Source of the DNA: Ignavibacteriales bacterium
GTDB taxonomy: Bacteria; Bacteroidota; Ignavibacteria; Ignavibacteriales; Ignavibacteriaceae
Direction: 5' to 3'
Assembly (NCBI GenBank): GCA_016707115.1
Contig: JADJIH010000029.1
Location: 62,001-126,000, forward strand
DNA: 64,000 nt
The notes beneath the pieces were generated by a model. That model was not told the origin of the DNA. It was given only the letters and a program-made list of their open reading frames with translations, and did no database searches. This document shows, piece by piece, positions 1 through 10,300 of this stretch. Every line of letters starts with the position of its first letter. The first letter of the stretch is position 1. The position numbers and the translations under genes are program-made.

Positions 1-1
1 T

Positions 2-1060
2 GCTATGTCTGATGAAGCAAACAATATTACAAATTGGACTGCTGTTGGATCTTGGAATATTACAACAACCAAATATGTTTCTGCCCCTTCTTCGTTTACA
101 GATTCTCCAGGCGGTAATTATGTTGCTAATGTTACCTCATCACTGCGTTATAACAATCAAATACCATTAACAAATGTTCTTGGTGCTGTTTTAGAATTTG
201 ATACTCAGTGGGATATAGAAACTGATTGGGATTATGGTCAGATTCAGCTTTCTACAAATAACGGAACAAACTGGATTCCATTAACAGGGCAATTTACAAA
301 TCCCGGAACCGGTTCTTTTCAACCAACCGGCGAACCTCTTTACGATGCAACTCAATCTACCTGGGTACACGAATCAATTGATATCTCAGCATACGCTGAT
401 CAGCAGATTTCGATAAGATTCTATTTCCGCACAGATGGCTCGATGCAGCAAGATGGATGGTATGTTGATAATGTAAAAGTCTCGGTTTATAACGGTGTAA
501 TTCCCGTTGAACTTGTTTCATTCTCATCCTCGGTTATTAATAATACAGTTGGTTTAAATTGGATAACAGCAACGGAATTAAACAACTCGGGTTTTGAAGT
601 TCAAAAATCTTTAGATAATTCTAATTGGAATAAGGTAGGATTTGTTACGGGACACGGAACTTCTTCTGAAGTGCACAGTTATTCATTCGTTGATGCAAAT
701 CCTGTTACTGGTATATCTTACTATAGATTAAAACAGATTGATTTTGATGGAACATCAGAATATTCAAACATTGTTGAAGTTGTTTATGGAGCAGTTGCAG
801 AATTTGCTCTGGAACAGAATTATCCAAATCCTTTTAATCCAACTACAAAGATTAATTATTCAATAAAAGAAAAAGGGAATGTTGAATTAAAGATTTTTGA
901 TTTACTTGGAAGTGAAATTGCATCCTTGGTTAACGAAGAAAAAACTCCAGGTAACTACGAAGTTTTCTTTGATGCTTCCAACCTATCAAGCGGAGTTTAT
1001 CTCTATACAATTAAAGCCGGAAGCTTTGTTCAAACACGCAAGATGATGTTGATGAAATAA
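2..1060 (+). CDS. T9SS-exported protein with MAM/immune-inhibitor-A-like domain (5' truncated)
   Basis: The reading frame is open to the window edge, so this is the C-terminal part of a longer gene and the ATG at 5 is probably internal. The first ~160 residues resemble the jelly-roll (MAM / immune inhibitor A C-terminal) module found after secreted metallopeptidases, with the typical DGWYVDNVKV ending. A Fn3-like stretch follows (VELVSFSSS ... LNWITATELNNSGFEVQKS ... YYRLKQIDFDG). The last ~80 residues are a T9SS type A sorting domain (NYPNPFNPTTKINYS, SGVYLYTIKAG, final RKMMLMK), so the protein is exported across the outer membrane and anchored or released there. Any catalytic domain lies upstream of the window, so the activity cannot be named. 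A strong terminator follows the stop. Confidence 0.85.
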   Translation, partial: AMSDEANNITNWTAVGSWNITTTKYVSAPSSFTDSPGGNYVANVTSSLRYNNQIPLTNVLGAVLEFDTQWDIETDWDYGQIQLSTNNGTNWIPLTGQFTNPGTGSFQPTGEPLYDATQSTWVHESIDISAYADQQISIRFYFRTDGSMQQDGWYVDNVKVSVYNGVIPVELVSFSSSVINNTVGLNWITATELNNSGFEVQKSLDNSNWNKVGFVTGHGTSSEVHSYSFVDANPVTGISYYRLKQIDFDGTSEYSNIVEVVYGAVAEFALEQNYPNPFNPTTKINYSIKEKGNVELKIFDLLGSEIASLVNEEKTPGNYEVFFDASNLSSGVYLYTIKAGSFVQTRKMMLMK

Positions 1061-1091
1061 TACCGAATGCGCTAGTATGAGCAATAAATTT

Positions 1092-1117
1092 AGGCACGAG
1101 AAATCGTGCCTTTTTTA
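1092..1117 (+). terminator. Rho-independent terminator
   Basis: Perfect 8-bp stem AGGCACGA / TCGTGCCT with a GAAA tetraloop, followed by a T tract. It lies 32 bases after the stop of the T9SS protein and ends that transcript. Confidence 0.93.
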
Positions 1118-1141
1118 TTATATCTTAACTTACATTTTCAT

Positions 1142-1149
1142 TAGTTTTG
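1142..1149 (+). promoter_or_regulatory. possible Bacteroidota-type -7 element
   Basis: TAGTTTTG matches the Bacteroidetes -7 consensus TAnnTTTG and lies 44 bases before the POT transporter start, just after the preceding terminator. No clear -33 TTG is seen at the right distance, so support is weak. Confidence 0.3.
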
Positions 1150-1192
1150 CATTCAATAAAGTTAAAATCAGAAAAAATAATTAGGACAACAG

Positions 1193-2479
1193 ATGAGTGA
1201 ACAACAAACCTCAAAAACAGGATTCAAATCCTTTCCCTTGAACTACTGGGTTGTAATATTTATGGAGTTTTTTGAACGAGGCTCATACTATGGAATGATG
1301 AGCATTCTTTCTGTTTATATGACAGATCAATTAAGCTACACAAAAGAAAGTGTTGGTGTTATAAAAAGTGTTATCCAGCCAATGCTTTATATTCTTCCTA
1401 TTCTTTCCGGTGCAATTGGTGATCGATTTGGTTATAAACGAGTTTTAACTTTTGCTTTTATCTTTTTAGGATTCGGATACTTTCTAACAAGTCAAACCAC
1501 AGAATACGCAATGGTGTTTGGTAGTTTAATAATTATGGCTGTTGGTGCCGGGGCATTTAAACCAATGATTTCCGGAACAATTGCACGATCAACAAACGAA
1601 GGCAATAGTACTTTAGGTTTTGGAATATTCTATTGGTCAATAAACCTAGGTGCATTTTTATTCCCGTTAATTTTAGTTCCTTACATCAAAAATACTTTTG
1701 GCTGGGAATATGTAATGATGGCATCTGCTATTGCAACAGCTTCGATGTTAATTCCTACTTTTCTTATATACAAAGAACCCAAAAGACCTGAAAGCACGAA
1801 AACTCTTGCTGAAGTTTTAAAGGGTGCAGTAATGGTTTTAACTGATGTAAAGTTTATTGGCCTGATTGTAATTTACTCTGGTTTTTGGATTCTTTATTTC
1901 CAGATGTTTGATTCTGTTCTCTGGTACGTTCAAAAATATGTTGATGCAACTTCTTTAAACAATTTTGTTAATGGTGTCCTTGGCGGTATCGGTATTAATA
2001 TGAATTGGAAGTTTGATGTTGAGCATGTAACGGTAATAAATGCGGGTACGATAATTTTTCTTCAATTAATTGTTTCAAACATTGTTAAGCATACAAAAGC
2101 ATTACCAACAATGATTGTGGGAATTGCAATGGGTACTATCGGGATGGCAATTCTTGCAATCGACACAAGCATCTGGGTGTTTATGCTTGGTATTACAATT
2201 TTTTCAATTGGAGAAATGACAGCACATCCAAAGTTTATAAGTTATGTTGGATTGATTGCGCCTGAAGATAAGAAAGCACTTTATCTTGGATATTCATTTT
2301 TATACGGTGTGTTAGGAAGTTTTATTGGTGGAATCCTTGGTGCAAATCTTTATGTTCACTTTGTTGATAAACTTAATCAACCAGCTACTCTCTGGATTAT
2401 ATTTAGTATGATTGGCGTTGTTACAATAATTGGGCTATTACTTTATAACAAATTTGTTAGTCCAAGAAAAGCTTCTTAA
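1193..2479 (+). CDS. POT/PTR2-family proton-dependent peptide transporter
   Basis: Integral inner-membrane protein of 428 residues with about 12-14 hydrophobic segments. Its N-terminus carries the POT signature ExxER (EFFERGSYYG, residues ~25-34), the proton-coupling motif of peptide symporters. The loop ILSGAIGDRFGYKR between helices 2 and 3 is the MFS-type motif, and FYWSINLGAF near residue 145 is the PTR2 helix-5 signature. It probably imports di- or tripeptides or their analogues using the proton gradient. A paralogue with the same signatures lies at 20731-22089. It is monocistronic, with terminators on both sides. Family assignment is secure; the substrate is inferred. Confidence 0.9.
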   Translation: MSEQQTSKTGFKSFPLNYWVVIFMEFFERGSYYGMMSILSVYMTDQLSYTKESVGVIKSVIQPMLYILPILSGAIGDRFGYKRVLTFAFIFLGFGYFLTSQTTEYAMVFGSLIIMAVGAGAFKPMISGTIARSTNEGNSTLGFGIFYWSINLGAFLFPLILVPYIKNTFGWEYVMMASAIATASMLIPTFLIYKEPKRPESTKTLAEVLKGAVMVLTDVKFIGLIVIYSGFWILYFQMFDSVLWYVQKYVDATSLNNFVNGVLGGIGINMNWKFDVEHVTVINAGTIIFLQLIVSNIVKHTKALPTMIVGIAMGTIGMAILAIDTSIWVFMLGITIFSIGEMTAHPKFISYVGLIAPEDKKALYLGYSFLYGVLGSFIGGILGANLYVHFVDKLNQPATLWIIFSMIGVVTIIGLLLYNKFVSPRKAS

Positions 2480-2493
2480 AGCAACCAATTAAT

Positions 2494-2526
2494 AAAGGGA
2501 CTCTTTAATGAGTCCCTATTATTTCT
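2494..2526 (+). terminator. Rho-independent terminator
   Basis: Stem GGGACTC / GAGTCCC (2497-2503 with 2510-2516), 6-base loop, preceded by A's and followed by a T-rich run. It lies directly after the POT transporter gene. Confidence 0.85.
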
Positions 2527-2638
2527 CTCTTCATTAACTAAATTTTTCCAATTCATTTATTTCCATAAAAAAAAAACTTACTTTTATATAGTGCTTAAGT
2601 AAACACTTGCATTTTAACCTTGATTTATCGAGGAATTA

Positions 2639-5095
2639 ATGATTGAGACGAGCGCTAAATTAAAATTCATCCTTTTTGTCGATGCTATACTTTTTCTTCT
2701 GTGCATTGCAGGATTAATCAGCATTGATGAAAAAGCAAAACTTCCTTTTGAGCTTTCTACACAGGATTCTCTTCTCTCTATTACAATTCAGGATTCAAAT
2801 CCTTACGGATTATCTACAGGCGATAAACTTATTTCTGTTGATGGCTTTAAAGTCAACTTAGTTGAAAAAACCGAGTTTATTACTGACACAAAAAACATAG
2901 GGGAAAGTATTTCAATTGGTGTTCTTACAAAATCAGAGCAAATAAATTTACGCGTTGTTCTTACAAATTATTACAGTGCTTTTTATCTGATTAGCACAGC
3001 CGTTATTGCTTTATTGTTTTTTGTTATCGCTGTATTTGTTTTACTTAAAAAATCTGAAATGAAGGCTGCTCATGTTTTTCATTGGGCAAGCATTTGCATG
3101 ACAATAATGATGTGTATGACCTGGTCTAATCTTAATACATTTTCATTTCTCTCCACATATTTTTTCAGGATTATACTGCTTATCTCATATGTTGCAACAC
3201 CTGCATTTTTTGTTCATTTCACTTTGGTATTTCCTAGAGATAATACATTAAAATGGAAAAATCTTCTCAGACTAAATTATTCTGTGGCGGTTATCTTGGC
3301 ATTAATAAACAGTTACTTATTTATTTACTCATTATCAGCTAATAGTGACAAAGCAATAGATAATTATTTAACCGCATTTAACATTTTAAGAATATACTTA
3401 ATCGTTAGTGTAATACTTTCTATCTTTTTTTCAAGCACTGCGTTTCTAAAAGAAAAAGGGAAAGTGGAACGACAGCAATTAAAATGGCTTTTATTTGGTT
3501 TTATTATTGGTCCGTTAAGTTTTGTGATCCTATGGGTTTTACCGATTCTTTTTAATGGAAAAGCATTAATCCCTGAAGAAATGATAATGATATTATTGTG
3601 TGCCATACCGATAACATTTGCTATTGCAATTATCAAATATCATATGTTGGATATAGATGAAGTCTTGAATAGAAGTATTGTTTATGGAATTGTAATATCG
3701 TTACTCTTACTCATTTATTCAGTTGCTATTGGAACTTTTGTTACTTCCTTTCATGTGTCAGATCAATCTATTGTATCTGCTTTAGCTGCTGTCATATTAG
3801 CTCTTGTGTTTCAGCCAATAAAAACTAAGGTTCAGAAATTTGTTGATAAGAAATTCTTTAGAATTCAATATAATTTCAGAAAAGAGCTAAACAGGTTTAA
3901 TTCCCAAATTAAAAACTACAATGAAATCAATTCACTTAGCCTTTATTTGATAAATGAAATAAATGCTCTAATTCCTGTAGAAAAAATAGCTTTCAGTGAG
4001 TTAGATACTCAAACAGGTAAACTTTTTATTCGAGCTCAAAATAATTTTGATCAGATCGCAAATAAAAGCCTTAGAATAAAACCAGAAACTCTGGAAAGAA
4101 AATGGTTTCAGGTTGCTGCAGTTAAAAATAAAGTTGAAGGAGAAGCAAACATTTCAACTATTTTCCAAAACACATTGGTACGTTGGAAAATAAATCTTGT
4201 AGTACCTATTAAATCTGTAAATGATGAACTATTCGGATTTATAATACTGGGAAATAAAAAGTCGGGGGCAAGATTTACTACTGAAGATGTGGATCTGTTA
4301 AAAGACATAGGGATAAATGTCGGATCAACCATTGAAAGGATACACCTTCAGGAACAGCTTATTCTCGAAAAACTAACTGCGGAAAAACTGGAAGAACTTA
4401 ATCAGCAGAAATCAATGTTTGTCTCAACAGTTTCACACGATTTAAAAACTCCTTTAACTTCTATAAAAATCTTTGCCGAAATGCTTCTTGAAAATGAAAA
4501 AAGCCTGTCTGACAAATCAAAAAATCATCTTGAAATAATTGAAGGTGAAACCGACCGGTTAACACGCTTGATAAACAACGTCCTCGATTTTTCTAAAATT
4601 GAAAAAGGGATTAAGGATTATTCTTATCGGGAAGTGCATTTTAATAAAATTGTTAAAAATGTAATCGAGCGAATGCAGTATACTTTAAAGATGAAAGGAT
4701 TTAATCTAAAAACCAGATTTGATGATTTTAGTGATTTAATTTTTGGTGATGCGGATGCAATTACTGAGGCGATTGAAAATGTTATTTCAAATGCTATTAG
4801 GTTCTCAATCGATAATAAAGAAATAATAGTTGCAACTTACTTCAAAGATGATTTTGCCTGTGTGGATGTGAGGGATAATGGCATAGGAATCAATCAGTCT
4901 GATATTGAAAAAATATTCGATCCCTTTTTCAGGTCAGAAGATGCCAGATCAAAGAAAATAGAAGGAACTGGATTGGGATTACCAATAGTTAAACATATTA
5001 TAGAAGAGCACAAAGGTATAATAACAATTAATAGTACACCAGAGCATGGAAGTACTTTTACTCTGTGTTTTCCGTTATTGTCTAACAATAAATGA
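2639..5095 (+). CDS. membrane sensor histidine kinase with PDZ-like and GAF-like domains
   Basis: 818 residues. Order: N-terminal membrane anchor (~8-28); a PDZ-like segment (~45-110, PYGLSTGDKLISVDG); a block of roughly 7-8 transmembrane helices (~117-390); a GAF-like cytoplasmic segment (~410-560); a coiled linker; a HisKA domain with phospho-acceptor His600 (STVSHDLKTPL); and HATPase_c with N box ENVISNAIRFS, G1 box DNGIGI (~746) and GTGLGLPIVK. It should phosphorylate the OmpR-type regulator whose ATG begins 8 bases after this stop. PDZ plus multi-helix input suggests it senses a membrane or envelope condition, but the ligand is unknown. No frame defects. Confidence 0.92.
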   Translation: MIETSAKLKFILFVDAILFLLCIAGLISIDEKAKLPFELSTQDSLLSITIQDSNPYGLSTGDKLISVDGFKVNLVEKTEFITDTKNIGESISIGVLTKSEQINLRVVLTNYYSAFYLISTAVIALLFFVIAVFVLLKKSEMKAAHVFHWASICMTIMMCMTWSNLNTFSFLSTYFFRIILLISYVATPAFFVHFTLVFPRDNTLKWKNLLRLNYSVAVILALINSYLFIYSLSANSDKAIDNYLTAFNILRIYLIVSVILSIFFSSTAFLKEKGKVERQQLKWLLFGFIIGPLSFVILWVLPILFNGKALIPEEMIMILLCAIPITFAIAIIKYHMLDIDEVLNRSIVYGIVISLLLLIYSVAIGTFVTSFHVSDQSIVSALAAVILALVFQPIKTKVQKFVDKKFFRIQYNFRKELNRFNSQIKNYNEINSLSLYLINEINALIPVEKIAFSELDTQTGKLFIRAQNNFDQIANKSLRIKPETLERKWFQVAAVKNKVEGEANISTIFQNTLVRWKINLVVPIKSVNDELFGFIILGNKKSGARFTTEDVDLLKDIGINVGSTIERIHLQEQLILEKLTAEKLEELNQQKSMFVSTVSHDLKTPLTSIKIFAEMLLENEKSLSDKSKNHLEIIEGETDRLTRLINNVLDFSKIEKGIKDYSYREVHFNKIVKNVIERMQYTLKMKGFNLKTRFDDFSDLIFGDADAITEAIENVISNAIRFSIDNKEIIVATYFKDDFACVDVRDNGIGINQSDIEKIFDPFFRSEDARSKKIEGTGLGLPIVKHIIEEHKGIITINSTPEHGSTFTLCFPLLSNNK

Positions 5096-5102
5096 GGTTA
5101 CA

Positions 5103-5783
5103 ATGAAAAGAATTTTAATCATTGAAGATGATCCGGCAATCAGAACTGGCCTTAAAGAAGCTTTTACAACTGAAGGATATACAATATCAGAGGCAGATAC
5201 CGGAACTAAAGGATTTGAACTTGCAATTCATAATAATTTTGATTTAATAGTTTTGGATTTAATTCTTCCTGGTAAAGATGGAATTGAGATTTGTAAAGAT
5301 CTAAGAAGTGGCGGAGTAAAAACGCCAGTTATTATGGTTACTAGCAGAAAGGAGGAGATAGATAAAATACTTGGTCTAGAAATCGGGGCAGATGATTATG
5401 TAACAAAACCGTTTAGCATTCGTGAACTTCTGGCAAGGGTAAAGGCATTGATACGAAGAAGTACATATGAACCCGGTGACATTGAGGAAGTTGCTTTTGC
5501 TGATTTGAAAATCAACTTTAAAAAACAGGAAATGCTTAAAGGTATAAATACGGTAAGACTTTCTGCAACAGAATATAGAATCCTACATTATTTTATTGAT
5601 CATGAAAGCGAAGTAATTTCTCGCGATAAATTTCTTGATGAGGTTTGGGGTTATGATTCTTATCCTACAACGCGAACCGTTGATAATTATATACTCTCAT
5701 TAAGAAAAAAAATTGAAGATGATCCAGCAAATCCAAAACATCTTGTAACTGTTCATAAGGTGGGATACAAATTTGTAAAATAA
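5103..5783 (+). CDS. OmpR/PhoB-family response regulator
   Basis: 226 residues from the ATG at 5103. The frame stays open a further 19 codons upstream, but that start would overlap the kinase gene, whereas a GAGG ribosome site lies just before 5103. The receiver domain (1-~115) has the acidic pair D9/D10, phospho-acceptor D52 (LIVLDLILPG), T in VTSRK and the conserved K of VTKPF. The C-terminal winged helix (~130-226) ends TRTVDNYILSLRKKIEDDP...VHKVGYKF, as in OmpR-type DNA-binding domains. The 7-base gap to the kinase makes them one two-component operon. Target genes are unknown; no terminator is obvious downstream. Confidence 0.94.
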   Translation: MKRILIIEDDPAIRTGLKEAFTTEGYTISEADTGTKGFELAIHNNFDLIVLDLILPGKDGIEICKDLRSGGVKTPVIMVTSRKEEIDKILGLEIGADDYVTKPFSIRELLARVKALIRRSTYEPGDIEEVAFADLKINFKKQEMLKGINTVRLSATEYRILHYFIDHESEVISRDKFLDEVWGYDSYPTTRTVDNYILSLRKKIEDDPANPKHLVTVHKVGYKFVK

Positions 5784-5946
5784 GTGGTTCATGTGTTTTA
5801 ATTTCGTTACTTATAAACCTCTATGGCACGCTGAATCTATTGAAGTATGGAGTAATTTTCCATTTTGTAAATCCTTTTCTTAAAATTGAATTACAGTAAA
5901 AAATTTTTATTAACTATTTTAGCATAACCAAATACAGAGAGTTTAG

Positions 5947-7380
5947 ATGCCCTCCAGAAGAAATTTTATAAAAACAAGCAGCCTTGCTATTGCAGGATTA
6001 TCACTTTCAAATCTTTCTTTTACAAAATCATTTGTTCCAAATTCTTTTATTTCTAATCGCCCACCAATTGCTGAAAGAAAATTTATCAGCGAAGCGATTG
6101 AAGCAAAAATTGTTGAGATGAAAAAAACAATTAAAGACGAAGAGCTTGCCTGGCTTTTTGAAAATTGTTTTCCCAATACACTCGATACAACTATAACTCA
6201 CAAAGTTATTGAGGGCAAGCCCGATACTTTTGTAATTACCGGTGATATCAACGCAATGTGGTTGCGTGATTCATCTGCACAGGTTTGGCCTTACTTACAA
6301 TTTGTAAATGAAGATAAAAAATTAAAGGATTTGGTCGCTGGAGTTATAAATCGGCAGACTAAGTGTATTCTCATTGATCCTTATGCAAATGCTTTTAATG
6401 ACGGGCCAGGTGAAAGTCCGTGGGAAAACGATGTTACAGATATGAAACCCGAGCTTCACGAAAGGAAATGGGAAGTTGATTCTTTGTGTTATCCAATACG
6501 ATTGGCTTACGGATATTGGAAAACTACAACTGATGTTTCAATATTTGATGAAGATTGGAAATCTGCAATGAAGCTTGTTCTTAAAACATTTAAAGAACAG
6601 CAGCGCAAGGATGGAAAGAGTCATTATAGATTTATGCGAGAAACTGCCTGGTCAACAGATAGTCTGCCTCTTGGCGGATATGGAAATCCAATAAATCCAG
6701 TTGGCTTGATTGTTTCGTCATTCCGTCCAAGTGATGATGCTACAACATTTTCATTTTTGGTTCCATCGAATCATTTTGCCGTTGTATCTTTAAAACAGCT
6801 ATCTGAAATACTTACAGAAGTTATAAAGGATACATTATTTGCTTCAGAGTGTGTTAATCTTGCAGATGAGGTTCAAGAAGCATTAAATAAATATGCCAAT
6901 GCAGAACATCTTAACTTTGGAAAAATTTATCCTTATGAAGTTGACGGATTTGGAAACAAACTTTTTATGGATGATGCAAATGTTCCAAGTTTATTATCAC
7001 TTCCATATCTTAATGCAGTTTCTTCAGAAAATGTACTTTATAAAAACACCAGAAAATTTTTATTCAGTAAAAACAATCCATATTATTTTGAAGGCAAAGC
7101 CGGCAATGGAATCGGTGGGCCGCACGCGGGACTTGGTAAGATCTGGCATTTATCTGTAATAATGCGCGGCATAACAAGTACTGATGAAAATGAAATAGTT
7201 GACTGCTTAGATCTTCTTAAATCAACACATGCAAATACAGGTTTTATGCACGAATCATTTGATAAAGATGATGCTTCAAAATTTACTCGCAGTTGGTTTG
7301 CTTGGGCAAATACACTATTTGGAGAATTTATTTTAAAGGTTCAAAAAGAACGTCCACATCTATTACAAAAACTATTTTAA
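5947..7380 (+). CDS. GH125 exo-alpha-1,6-mannosidase, Tat-exported
   Basis: 477 residues. The N-terminus MPSRRNFIKTSSLAIAGLSL is a twin-arginine signal, so the folded enzyme is exported. The body matches glycoside hydrolase family 125 (metal-independent exo-alpha-1,6-mannosidases, formerly DUF1237): GDINAMWLRDSSAQVWPY (~98-115), WSTDSLPLGGYGNP, the FRPSDDA motif (~258) and the late RSWFAWANTLFGE. Bacterial family members remove terminal alpha-1,6-linked mannose from N-glycan or yeast-mannan-type chains. It is followed after 5 bases by the GH92-GH47 gene, so the three activities are probably made together. Full length and intact. Family call is very secure; the exact natural glycan is inferred. 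Confidence 0.93.
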   Translation: MPSRRNFIKTSSLAIAGLSLSNLSFTKSFVPNSFISNRPPIAERKFISEAIEAKIVEMKKTIKDEELAWLFENCFPNTLDTTITHKVIEGKPDTFVITGDINAMWLRDSSAQVWPYLQFVNEDKKLKDLVAGVINRQTKCILIDPYANAFNDGPGESPWENDVTDMKPELHERKWEVDSLCYPIRLAYGYWKTTTDVSIFDEDWKSAMKLVLKTFKEQQRKDGKSHYRFMRETAWSTDSLPLGGYGNPINPVGLIVSSFRPSDDATTFSFLVPSNHFAVVSLKQLSEILTEVIKDTLFASECVNLADEVQEALNKYANAEHLNFGKIYPYEVDGFGNKLFMDDANVPSLLSLPYLNAVSSENVLYKNTRKFLFSKNNPYYFEGKAGNGIGGPHAGLGKIWHLSVIMRGITSTDENEIVDCLDLLKSTHANTGFMHESFDKDDASKFTRSWFAWANTLFGEFILKVQKERPHLLQKLF

Positions 7381-7385
7381 ATTTT

Positions 7386-10300
7386 ATGAAACTACTGCAA
7401 CTTGTTTTTATTGTTCTGCTTTTAATAACCCACAATATCTTCGCACAGGATTACACACAATACGTTGATCCATTTATTGGAACAGATTATCACGGGCATA
7501 CTTATCCGGGAGCAACCGTTCCATTTGGAATGGTACAACTTAGTCCTGATAATGGTAGAAGCGGTTGGGATTGGAGTTCCGGATATCATTACTCTGATAG
7601 TATTATCGTTGGTTTTTCTCATACACACTTAAGCGGAACTGGAATTGGTGATTTGTGCGATATTCAATTTATGCCTGCAACTTTTCTAAATAATATTTCT
7701 GATGAGGAAATTATTAAACAGAAATTCAATTCTAAGTTCGATCACCAAAATGAAAAAGCAAGCGTGGGATATTATACTGTTTTATTAAAAGATTACAACA
7801 TTACTTCAGAATTAACTGCTGCTCTTCGTTCGGGATTACAAAAGCACATTTTTAACAAAGATGGAAAAGAATTTGTTCAGCTTGATTTAGGATATTCTAA
7901 AAATTGGGATGATCCAACGGAAACTTTTATCAAGATTATGGATGATCATACAATTTGCGGTTACAGATATTCAACTGGTTGGGCAAAAGATCAGAGGGTT
8001 TATTTTTTTACGCAGTTTTCAAAACCGATTGCAAAATCTTTTTTAATTAAAGATAGTGCATATATTAAAATTCTTAATGAAGTAATTGGAAAAACAACAA
8101 GAGCAATATTTCAATTTGATCTAAAAACAAATTCAGAATTGCTCATTAAAACAGGAATATCATCTGTTAGTATTGAAAATGCAAAACTAAATCTTGAAAA
8201 CGATATTGAAAACTGGGATTTTAATAAACTAAAAAACGCAGCAACTTTTCAATGGAACAAAGAACTAAGTAAGATCGAAGTAAAATCTCCAAACAAAAAT
8301 TATCTTAAAACATTTTACACAGCCCTATACAGATCAATGCTTGCACCAATTGTTTTTTCTGATATAAATGGAGAATACAAAGGGGCTGATGATAAAATTC
8401 ATAAAGCTATGGACTACACCAAGTACAGTATTTTTTCTTTGTGGGATACATTTCGTGCTGAGCATCCATTGTTTACCATTTTTCAGCCTGAACGTGTAAA
8501 TGATATGATAAACTCAATGTTATCTCATTACAATGAGTATGGTTTGCTTCCTGTTTGGGAACTCCTTGGAAATGAAACAGGAACTATGATCGGTTATCAC
8601 GCTATTCCTGTTATTACTGATGCAATTTTAAAAGACTTTAAGGGTTTTGATATTAATCTTGCTTACGATGCAATGAAGAAATCTGCAATGCAAGATCATT
8701 TAGGATTAAACTCATATAAATCAATCGGCTATGTTGCAGATGATAAAGAAGTTGAATCAGTTTCTAAAACTCTTGAGTATGCTTACGATGATTGGTGTAT
8801 TGCACAGGTTGCAAAATATCTTGGCAAAGATGAAGACTTCAAATACTTTTCCATACGTGCAGAGTATTACAGAAATCTATTTGATCCTTCAAGCAATTTT
8901 ATGCGTGCAAAAACAAGCGATGGTAAATGGAAAGTTCCTTTTAATCCTGTTTACTCTGAACACAGAAATCACGAATACACAGAAGGGACTGCGTGGCAAT
9001 ACTCATGGTTTGTTCCTCACGATGTGGAAGGCTTAATCAGTCTATTTGAAAGTAAAGAAAAGTTTATTGAAAAGTTAGATTCTTTATTTATCACATCTTC
9101 AAAATTAGAAGGACCAAATCCAAGTAATGATATTTCCGGAATGATCGGGCAATATGCACACGGCAATGAACCCAGCCAGCATATATCTTATTTGTATAAC
9201 TTTGTTGGTGAGCCCTGGAAAACTCAACACAGAGTTAATCAAATCTTAAAAACATTTTATAATCACACACCCGAGGGATTGATTGGCAATGAAGATTGCG
9301 GACAAATGTCTGCCTGGTATGTTTTCAGTGCAATGGGTTTTTATCCTTTCAATCCTGCAGATCAGAATTATCTGATTGGCTCTCCAATTTTTGAGGAAGT
9401 TACAATAAACTTAGAAAGTGGTAAGAAATTCATAATCAGAGCAAACAACATTTCTGAAAAAAATATTTATATTCAATCAGCAAGGCTTAATGGGAGAGAA
9501 CCAACAAAAGGCTTTATCACCCATAATGAAATTATCAGTGGCGGTTTACTAGAATTAGAAATGACTGATACTCCAAATAAAAATCTTTGGACAAATGTTG
9601 AATCATTTCCACCATCTATGACTGAAATAAAATCAAATAACGAAATCAACAAAAGTGAATATGCAGAAAAAGTAAAACAAGAATTCCTTCACTCCTGGAA
9701 TGCATATAAAAAATATGCCTGGGGAAAAGATCAATTAAAACCATTAAGTAAAACTTTTCGCAATTGGTATGATGAAAGTTTGTTAATGACTCCGGTTGAT
9801 GCTTTTGATACCATGGTGTTAATGGGATTAAAAGAAGAAGCAAACGATACAAAAGAATTAATCTTCAATAAACTTTCGTTCGATAAGAATATTTCTGTTC
9901 AAAATTTTGAAATTACAATTCGTTTGCTTGGTGGATTGATCTCAGCATATCAACTTGATGGAGATAAAAGATTTTTGGATTTTGCTGAAGACCTTGGAAA
10001 CAGATTGCTCCCTGTTTTTAATTCTAAGACAGGAATGCCCTACCGATATGTTAACTTACAAAACGGTGATATTCGTGACAGCATAAACAATCCTGCAGAG
10101 ATTGGAACACTAATGTTAGAGTTTGGAATGCTAAGCAAGCTTACAGGAAATCCAGTTTATTATGATAAAGCAAAACATGCAATTACAGAAGTTTATAATC
10201 GCAGATCTAAAATTGGTTTAGTTGGAACACAAATAAATGTTGAAACGGGTGAATGGACAAATAATGATTCACATATAAGCGGAATGATCGATTCTTATTA

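Noticed and set aside
7293..7385. Upstream in-frame start of the GH92-GH47 gene
   Set aside because: It lies inside the GH125 coding sequence and would place 31 residues before a clean signal peptide; the ATG at 7386 is better.
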